The position numbers and the translations under genes were made by a program. A model generated the notes under the pieces. The model did not search any database, was not told the origin of the DNA, and was given only the letters and a program-made list of their open reading frames with translations. From Uranotaenia lowii (taxonomy: Eukaryota > Arthropoda > Insecta > Diptera > Culicidae), in assembly GCF_029784155.1 (NCBI RefSeq), contig NC_073693.1:139923988-139987987 (forward strand): DNA of 64,000 bases. The letters run 5' to 3'. This document shows, piece after piece, positions 55,900-64,000 of the stretch; the stretch's first letter is position 1, and the number at the start of each line of letters is the position of its first letter.

Positions 55900-58800
55900 G
55901 TAAGCAGGCAGTAGGAAAGCATTTTTTTCTTTTCCAATTCCCTTGCTGATCATAAGACAATACTGGCAAACCCTCCGACCAAACACCAGTCACTGTGCGT
56001 ATTTTTTGGTAATGAGCTGTGCAGAAATACTATAAGAATTAACCCTCGTTGCCCATCTGCATCAGGTGGAAGACTGGATAAGTGTTAGGATGGGCAAGAT
56101 GAAAATAGAAATTGAAGTGAGTTCAATTCTCATCGACGACAGTTTTTTTTTAATTTTTCTTGTCTCTGGGATGAATTATTCAATACGATTCGGCACATAG
56201 TTAGCTGCGATCGGCATTGAAATTTTGCAACCTCTTCTTTGAGTGGAGAAAAAAAATTTCACCAGGAAGTAGGAATTAAATTTAAGTTCAAGATCGGAAA
56301 TACAAACCATGATAAAGATACAGGATGTAGGTTCAGACATCAATGTTAGACAGTTTTTCCATAAATAATTCCGGACTATGCATTGATAGCATAAAAAATA
56401 TTTTGAAAATTCAAAGTGTAGGTAACTAGAGAGTTAACTTCACATATTATGAAGATAGGACCCTGTCAGTTAAAATATTTACCTTGAGTAAAAATAAAAT
56501 TTTAAAATCTTAGAAACTTTGTTATACTAAGATATTTATTTAGTAACAGCTGCTACGCTTATGTATTGATGTAGAAAGGGGGAAATGTTTTGTTTTTATT
56601 TACGCCGATGAATAAATCTGAGTAACTAACTATCCTACTCGAGCAGGGATCGTGACTGAAATCAAAACAGCCGGGACCATATCCCATTAAGGAAGGTTCG
56701 TTTGAATAACTAAAAAGGCTTTCTATGTATTTTTTGTAATAGCCAGAAGCAACGTGCGTTGAAGTGCGCAAAGTTTCTTCAATTAGCTGTTTTCAAATAT
56801 TAAAACTGACAGCAGCACAATTTTTAAAGTTTTATTTTTTAAAATAAATTTGAAAACTTTTTAAAGGTTAGGTTTTTAATAAATACTATTAGATTGAACC
56901 ATTACGAATTGTAGCTAGCGAGCTTTTAATCACTCAACCGTATTACTTTATCTCCACCACTGGCTAATCTTCACTCTCACCTGAGCTCGTTTATCACCAT
57001 CCTCTTACAGATAGGCAAGCCAGCAAATGAATAATAACGCACATCGCACAAACAACTAAATACTAAATGGTCTTGAGCTTGACTATCGTATCTCTACCAT
57101 AGCTAAAGCTAGCGACATTTTATCTCGTTTGTTGTTTAGTACACCCTTCTAAAGATACACTAACCAAAGTTGAGAAAACACTAAACGGTGTATTTAAATA
57201 AATACTCCACCACAACACAACAAAGCGGCCTGTTAATAGTGAAACGCGCGCGATGACCATATTCGATTGACATTGCTTGAAAGCAAACAATCGTGGGCGT
57301 TTCAAGTACCTCATACACCATTATTTCAACGTCTCATTTAGTGAAGATGAAATTGGAAAATTAGAAGTCAGCTCTTAATAGAAGGTGTGAATTTGAATTT
57401 ATGAATAGGGTTCTTATCCAACAAATTTTAGTATTTTAGCGTATTGTAAACCTAATGTTTGATGTGTGCGTTTATGTCTCACTTTATTATGGGTCATCTC
57501 AATAAGAGTTAAAACCAGAGATAAGATAGGAGGAAGAGATACAAAATAGCTTAGGCTAGATAAACGAGATTGTGGGTGACTCAAAGCCAACCTATAAATT
57601 AGATTTCAATCGTGGCGCGCAATTCGAAATAACGTTAGATGCTACGATGATGTGAAACCACCCCTAATCGGTGCTGCATGCGATTGTCTTCGCCATTGGT
57701 CATATTTGGTGATGCCGGTCATTAATCAAATTCATCAATATAGCCTCTATGAAAGTGCATTGCAAAGATTTGCAAGTGTAGATGAGAATTACAACAAAAA
57801 CGTTATATTATCTTTCCTTTTTATATTGTTATAGAGTTCATTATGAGTATTAGTAAGGTACAAATTTCTGAACCTTTTATGAAATTTTGAAAATTATGAT
57901 TAAGATATTTTTTCATAGAAAAATTAAGACCCATTTCTCTGGTCCAGAATTTCTGAATCTAAGTTTATTGTTCAAAATCAGATTCATTTTTAAAAATAAA
58001 TTTAATTAACAATCAAAATTTACAAGTAAACTTTTTTTTTCGTGGCGTTTAAATAGCTCGGGGAGCTGACGCTGGAAATGAAAATAAGAATAGTTTGGAG
58101 AAGAAAATTTAAAGTTTAGAGAGGCAGCGTAGAATAGTAAGCGATCTTGAGACGTTGGTTAGACCATCAAGCACTTCATTATATCCATGGAATATGGATA
58201 AAATGCAGTTCAAGATAATAAACCAACCCCTCCCGATACCAGTTGGAGGAAGGACATGGGCGGGTTCGAGACTGGCCTCTACATACTCCCCACGCAACTA
58301 ACTACATTTAAGGTTGTATTATTAAAGGAATCATTTTAACTTATCTTATATGTTTTTCCTTCCTTCGTCGTCGTCGTTTTTGGCCTTACCGTAGATGAAT
58401 TTTCCCTATCTGTCACCTAACCTTACTCGTTTCTATAAATTTGGATTCTTGCTAGTTTGATTTAAAAATAATCATAGATTTGCTTAGTAAAAGATATATT
58501 CAAGTGATTGATACTACGCGACTACACGGTTATTCAATAACTCAATTAGGATATCATAAAACAGAATCTATAAAAGGTGTCTCTTAAACTCATCAACAAT
58601 GAACTGTAAGCCTTAATAGCAATAGCTTTATTATTTTTTTTTTTAATTTTTTTTATCTTTATTTGAGAGGTTTTCAGCCACAGGCTGGTTCGCCTCTAAA
58701 TAGCTTTATTGTTATCGTCAACTTATCAAAGGAACAGGAAAATAACAGTGCTGTTCTTTAAAACCTCATCACTAATTATGGTCAACTTCTCAAACAAACC

Positions 58801-60450
58801 TTAATACTCAATCTACACGATAGGGGTTCAATTCAAATAAACCGTGTACCTGTTTTTAAATGTCCGAAATGAATGATCTGAACTATCTACTCATTCTTGC
58901 TTATCGAAATCATGTTTTCTATTTTAAACTTCGATTTATGAATTTCAATCCTAACCGAAAAATGTATAGATCTACCAAAAGTAAAACAAATGTCGAAAGT
59001 GTATTACAAAATGAAATATCATATTTTTCAAAACAGCATTCCCGTCCAATGAGCCTCTAGTTTTTGTAAAATGCTTGATTTAAGAATAAGCCAACGAAAT
59101 TCATAAACCGCAAATGCACACTTTCTAGAGCATTGGGGAGGCGAATACCATTACCTATACCTAACCTAGCTAAACTTGAAACATCCTAATTCTATGAAAC
59201 TAAACTAGCTAACTACCTTACCAAACAGATTATGCCCTATTGGAAAGTATCACTTTATGAAGCAAATTGTGATATTTTCACTACAAAATTTTCCCATTGT
59301 TCAACGGAAGGGAGGGCAAGTGTTTCAACTCCCATTCATCTTATCAGCATGGATCATAAAAAATTGGAACACCATTGAACCTACCGCTAATTTAATTTAA
59401 ATAAAGGTGTCCATCACGCCTTCTAATTTGAATCATATTATGATCCATGCTTGACAAGATGTGTGCAACGACACTGTCAGGACAATGATAGTAAACCATC
59501 ATTATCACACGCATGCACACCGCCGCCGTGACCCATGGGAACCCAGGGTATGGAAAAATAAATTTAATTTACAATCAAAATTTACAAGTAAACTTTTAAA
59601 GATATAATCGAGATGATTTTTTTTATTAAACAATAATAATATATTTTAGGTCAATTACCATTAAAATTTGTATGTGTCGTGGTATTCTTGAAATATTTCA
59701 AAACAGCTTAGTTAGGGAAGCAGGGAGCCGAAATAGTCGCAATGTTGGTATAAAAAACAACTGAAATTGAGAAGGAAAGAGGCGAAGGTATGCATAGATG
59801 GAAATTGATTAAATTTTCAGAAAATCTTCTTAGTAGTGTAATGTTTACATGTGCAAATTTTTGTGACGTTCTGTCAAATGGTTTCCGAAATAGCATGAAT
59901 GAAAAAGTTTTTCAACTTTTATTTTTCGGCATCACGTGTGCCAGCTATAATGTATAAAATGAACCACCCTTTTTCCAAGCCATGGCTATTTTTGATTACG
60001 TTTTATTTTTCCTGAAGCATGACCTTCAAATTACAAAAAAATGAATTTGGTAGAAGTTATGACAATTTTTTTCAATTTTAATTTTTATATAATGTAATAA
60101 AGTTATCATTTGATGATAACAAAATGATGATGACATAGTTTCCAACATTAATGTTTTTGATTCTCATAGAAAATTAAAAAAAACGAGCAATAGATGTACA
60201 ATTTTTTAACATTTTTCGATGCCGTAGAAAACTTTACCCGGTATGACGGATTGGCTTAATGATTTCATTTACAAACTTTATATTGCTTTTATTATGTTAT
60301 ACCAACACTGTTGCTGTAATTTTTTTTTACATCCAATCATCAATTTTTTTAAATATATATAATTTAGTAACCAGTCTGCGCTAAAACGCATCAAAATACA
60401 AAGCAATGATTTTTTGTAGTATTTTTTACCCCTAAATGTATGCAGCACAA
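55900..60450. other. Long stretch without recognised genes
   Basis: No convincing frame on either strand. 56880-57320 and 58960-59560 have C/A-rich, T-poor composition and tracts such as CTAACCTAGCTAAACTTG that resemble insect untranslated regions. A non-coding or UTR transcript is possible but unproven. The stretch contains one 66-bp retroposon tail at 58633. Confidence 0.3.
58621..58710 (-). mobile_element. 66-bp LINE 3' tail with 12-bp target duplication
   Basis: AATAGCTTTATT occurs at 58621-58632 and 58699-58710. Between them the minus strand reads AGAGGCGAACCAGCCTGTGG, CTGAAAACCTCTCAAATAAAG and a poly(A) run. The GAGG...CCTC stem resembles 3' stems of insect LINEs. It is an extremely truncated insertion. 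Confidence 0.8.
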
Positions 60451-60453
60451 TTA

Positions 60454-61761
60454 AAGTCTTTTTTACATAGAATCTGGTCGCATCTTTTCATTTACTGCAG
60501 CAACCCTAGTTGTTACATCGCGAATCTATTGACAGTGTTTTGATTTGGATGGTTTGTTTACTTTAAGTTTACTTTAATAGTGGTGAAAATTTCATCAAGA
60601 TTGAAGCAGTCAGACAAAAGTTATCGACGATGGAACGCGAAAGGCGAGAGAAAATTCTGCACACTCACGTAGAGAAACCGACGTGGTCAGAGGTAAAGAT
60701 CGCGAAATTCCTGAAATATCCAAAATCGACTGTTAATTCGGTGCGTTACCGGAAGACCCTTACGGTGGATCGAGCAAAACAAACCAGGCTTAAAAGTGGA
60801 ACATATGACGGGAAGCTGCAAGCAAAGGTAATTCGATCAGTTCACAATAATCCTGGAATCTTCTTGCGTGATTTGGCGAAAAAGTTCAAGATGAACCACA
60901 GTATAGCTCGACGAATTTGTTTGCGAAAAGGCTTGCGGTCGTATCATGCAAGCAAACACCCCAACAGGACGCTGAAACAAAACCTGGTTGCCGAAACCAG
61001 GGCAAGGAAGTTGTACGAGAAAGTGTTGACCAAGTACAACGGATGCATTTTGATGAACGACGAAACTTACGTCAAAATGGATTTTGGACGAATGCCCGGT
61101 AACAAATTTTACCTTGCAAAGCGTAAAAGGAATGTTGCGGGTAGATTCAAGTTTGTTTTCGCAGATAAATTTGCTCGTAAGTTGATGATTTGGCAAGGGA
61201 TCTGTAGTTGTGGGAAGAAGACTAAGATTTTCATCACTGAGAACACAATGAATGGAAATGTTTACAAAGAAGAATGTCTCCAGAAGAGAGTTTTGCCATT
61301 TATTCGGTCCCACAAAGGTCCGGTGAAGTTCTGGCCGGACCTAGCAAGCTACCACTACAGCCGGGATGTCGTTAAGTGGTATAAGGAGATCTTGTGATTT
61401 TATTGAAAAAAGTATCAATCCACCAAACTGTCCGGATTTTCGTCCCATCGAGAAATATTGGACAATAGTTAAGGGCAAACTGAAGAAATGTGGCAGAACC
61501 ATGAAAAAACCCGTTCAAATGGAAAAGTGGTGGAACAAGATGGCGAATGAGGTTACCAGCAGTACTTTGCAGAAAATAATAGGTGGTATCACAAAAAAAA
61601 TTCGAAAATTCATCCGGAAAGCTGACAAATGATTTTTATGTATTTTTTCCTTAAAGTGCAATAAAAACCCTAGAAAATGAAATTTTTACTTTTGTTGTAC
61701 GTTATTTCTTTGCGGAGAAATGATCTATTTTATCCGACCAGATTCTATGTGAAACAGACTT
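60454..61761 (+). mobile_element. mariner-type element (DD37E-like), near complete
   Basis: Ends AAGTCTTTTTTACATAGAAT and TTCTATGTGAAACAGACTT are imperfect inverted repeats (shared ACATAGAATCTGGTCG), each bordered by TA (60452-60453 and 61762-61763). It is 1308 bp with a single transposase gene. The left TIR has diverged more than the right. Confidence 0.85.
60630..61632 (+). pseudogene. mariner transposase, one frameshift
   Basis: The start MERERREKILHTHVEKPTW is followed by an HTH with LKYPKSTVNSVRYRK and a second with KFKMNHSIARRICLRKG. Catalytic residues are D144 in LMNDETYV, D237 in FWPDLASYHYS, and E in FRPIEKYW. By my count 37 residues separate the second D and the E across the frame break, the DD37E type described in mosquitoes. 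The frameshift is near 61390. The rest, through KIRKFIRKADK to the stop at 61632, is open. Otherwise full length, about 334 residues, so it was active recently. Confidence 0.85.
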
Positions 61762-61763
61762 TA

Positions 61764-62293
61764 TGCATTTTTTTGCGGATTTTCAATTTCACATCAAATA
61801 CCTATTTGAAACAGAAAAAAATTGTTAAATAGTTATTCCGAATGTGACAAAAAATTAATTTGAAAACCTAAAATCAGATAATAGATTAGATTTTCAAAAC
61901 ACAGAATCAGTAATCATTTTAAAAAAATCAGATGGGCTTATAAGTTTTAACACAGATTTCGAGCTCCTGAAATTAAGAAAACCATGAAACTCAAAAGACA
62001 ACACACGATTTTAAAATGTCAATCTCTTGAATTCTCTTTTTGTATTGAAATGAATTTGAGAATTATCAATTGGGAAATGATACGCTGAATTCAGGCATTT
62101 ACTTCAGAAAGAAAAACTTTATAATAAAAGCACAGCAGAATCAATAGTAGAAAACTTCAGCTGGAAAAGTTTCAATTAAAATTTCTAATCTAAGATAGAA
62201 ATAGGAAAAAATTCCATAAAGAATCTCAGTCTGGCCGATTAGCCCAATTTAAACAACTAAAGAATTATTATTTAAAATTGAAATTCACACATT
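61764..62293. other. No recognised feature
   Basis: AT-rich stretch between the mariner and the MITE. Confidence 0.35.
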
Positions 62294-62297
62294 TTAA

Positions 62298-62576
62298 CCC
62301 TCATCCGCATTAGGGTGTCATTTGGACACCCTATGCTGCTTCGTGAGGCATGTTTTTTCGGATTTTTTTTCTTTCATGCTGAATAACGAGAAAACTTGTA
62401 ACTTTAGCTGTATATAATGTTCTAAACATATTTTACTGACATTACAAGGTTTTTTTTTGTTGTAAGTTTTGTTTAAATCGGTTTAACACGCCAAAAGTTA
62501 TAACGATTTGAGCTTGTAGTGTAAAATTGACATTCCTAGTGCTGATTAGGGTGATGAAATGTAATGCGGATAAGGG
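62298..62576. mobile_element. piggyBac-like MITE, copy 3 (deleted form)
   Basis: CCCTCATCCGCATTAGGG and TAATGCGGATAAGGG are inverted ends with TTAA on both sides (62294-62297 and 62577-62580). It is shorter than copy 2 through an internal deletion. Confidence 0.75.
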
Positions 62577-62719
62577 TTAATAATGATCAAAACGCTAACA
62601 AAAATTTTGTATTATTCATACTGATACTAAAGGGTGATACGGTCAAAATTTGGTCAACATCAACTTGACGTATTTTTTCCAATTTTGCATTTAAAAACCT
62701 GAACACCCCTCATTTTGTA

Positions 62720-63079
<360 letters not shown>

Positions 63080-63127
63080 GAATGTTGCTCCTATTTTCAT
63101 TTTGGAATTGACTCTTCAGTTGTCAAA

Positions 63128-63689
63128 ATGCCTCCCAAGGAAGAAGAGCAGCGTATCAAAGTTTTGCTCGCGCATCGCGAACATCCGAGCAACTCGCACG
63201 CAAAGCAGGCAAAATCGCTAAAAGTTGCCAAATCAACCGTTACAAACGTAATTAAAGTGTTTGGGGAACGTTTGTCGACAGCCAGGAAGTCTGGATCGGG
63301 GGGAAATCGAAAACCGGAAGCCGCTGAGACGACAAAGAGAGTTGCCGGTAGTTTCAAGAGAAACCCTAACCTCTTTCTTCGAGATGCCGCAAATAAGCTG
63401 GGTGTATCGTCTACAACCGTGCATCGAGCCAAAAAACGAACCGGACTATCGACTTACAAGAAAGCGCGATCCCGGAGGCTGTACACGACGATGCTGACGA
63501 AGTTTGACTGCGTGGTAATGGACGACGAAACCTACGTCAAAGCCGACTACAAGCAGCTTCCGGGACAGGAGTTTTATACGGCAAAAGGAAGGGAAAAGGC
63601 AGAAGATATTTTCAAGCACATGAAACTGTCAAAGTTCGCGAAGAAATATCTGGTTTGGCAAGCCATCTGTACCTGTGGCTTGAAAAGCA
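63128..63689 (+). pseudogene. mariner transposase, N-terminal two thirds
   Basis: The start MPPKEEEQRIKVLLAHREHP is chosen over an in-frame upstream read-through of the TG repeat. HTH blocks KSLKVAKSTVTNVIKVFG and ANKLGVSSTTVHRAKKRTG are present, with the first catalytic block CVVMDDETYVKADY and KYLVWQAICTCGLKSS. The second D and the E are absent because of the truncation. The frame is clean up to the break, but the protein cannot be active. It is a different lineage from 60454-61761. Confidence 0.8.
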
Positions 63690-63736
63690 GCATTTTCATA
63701 TTCATATATTCATATTTTCATATACGGCCGAGATGA

Positions 63737-64000
63737 CCAAGATGAAGGATTTCCCACAAAACCGAGCATGCATGTATAGGTGCATGGCATTCATGCACCT
63801 ATTATTGCCAAAATAATCCGGATACATGGATCGCTCAATGATAATCACTGCGTCGTACAAAAACTAAAAGAACATTTATTGCATTTAATAAAACTTAAAA
63901 AAATTGAAATATTCTCGGTTCTCTACATTTTCTTTAACACGTTTGTCGCCACGCTCATTGTGGTAGTTTTACTAGCCGGGCCCAAAGAAATTTTCAGAGA
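63737..64000. other. Window end, nothing recognised
   Basis: A short inverted repeat AGGTGCATG / CATGCACCT lies near 63778-63800. Otherwise no feature. Confidence 0.35.

Overview
This is a nuclear window from an insect, most likely a mosquito-like dipteran. The base composition is AT-rich and the one convincing host gene has introns of 13 and 19 kb packed with transposons. Several Tc1/mariner transposases are of a DD37E-like type known from mosquitoes. Nothing suggests a prokaryote, and there is no operon, CRISPR array or intact tRNA/rRNA gene. The species call is an inference; the intron and repeat structure is seen directly.

Host gene. Five minus-strand exons (44245-44174, 24936-24822, 24747-24580, 24513-24377, 11019-10183) join in frame to encode a protein of about 442 residues. 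It has four membrane segments, a glycosylatable first outer loop and a long Pro/Ser-rich cytoplasmic tail. The gene fills the first two thirds of the window. The GC-richer block 44246-45540 is the likely 5'UTR/promoter.

Left part (1-9.3 kb). This holds a rearranged TTAA/CCCT MITE, a LINE-like element built from about twelve 151-bp repeats, a foldback element, and a degraded hAT-type element carrying a perfect 246-bp palindrome and another LINE-like insertion. A TA-flanked MITE follows.

Intron 4 (11.0-24.4 kb). A reversed copy of the 151-bp array is split by an LTR-paired BEL/Pao retrotransposon (13037-18491, 5-bp target duplication). That element contains two short GT-AG, intron-like inserts whose removal restores the reading frame. 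Next comes a 5.6-kb TIR element (18765-24366) that stops 4 bp from the host 5' splice site and holds exon-like segments. One of these, 22216-22374, is a phase-compatible cassette exon candidate for the host gene.

Intron 1 (24.9-44.2 kb). A TIR element contains a 5'-truncated non-LTR element. A piggyBac-like MITE, small retrotransposon tails and an ATTCGG-rich element follow. A 6.4-kb hAT-type element (35283-41639, 8-bp target duplication) is interrupted by an I-superfamily LINE that has lost its endonuclease domain. Another hAT-type element sits inside a tRNA-like SINE.

Right part (45.5-64 kb). This contains a GAGACAT/GAGACCT microsatellite split by a TIR element with splice-like signals, a 119-bp minisatellite, a second foldback, a mariner fossil, and two inverted hAT MITEs whose 8-bp target duplications are swapped (the signature of an inversion). 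A CATAAG-rich MITE has a small spliceable ORF. About 4.5 kb shows no recognised gene. A near-complete mariner and a second, truncated mariner containing a roughly 355-bp TG repeat close the window.
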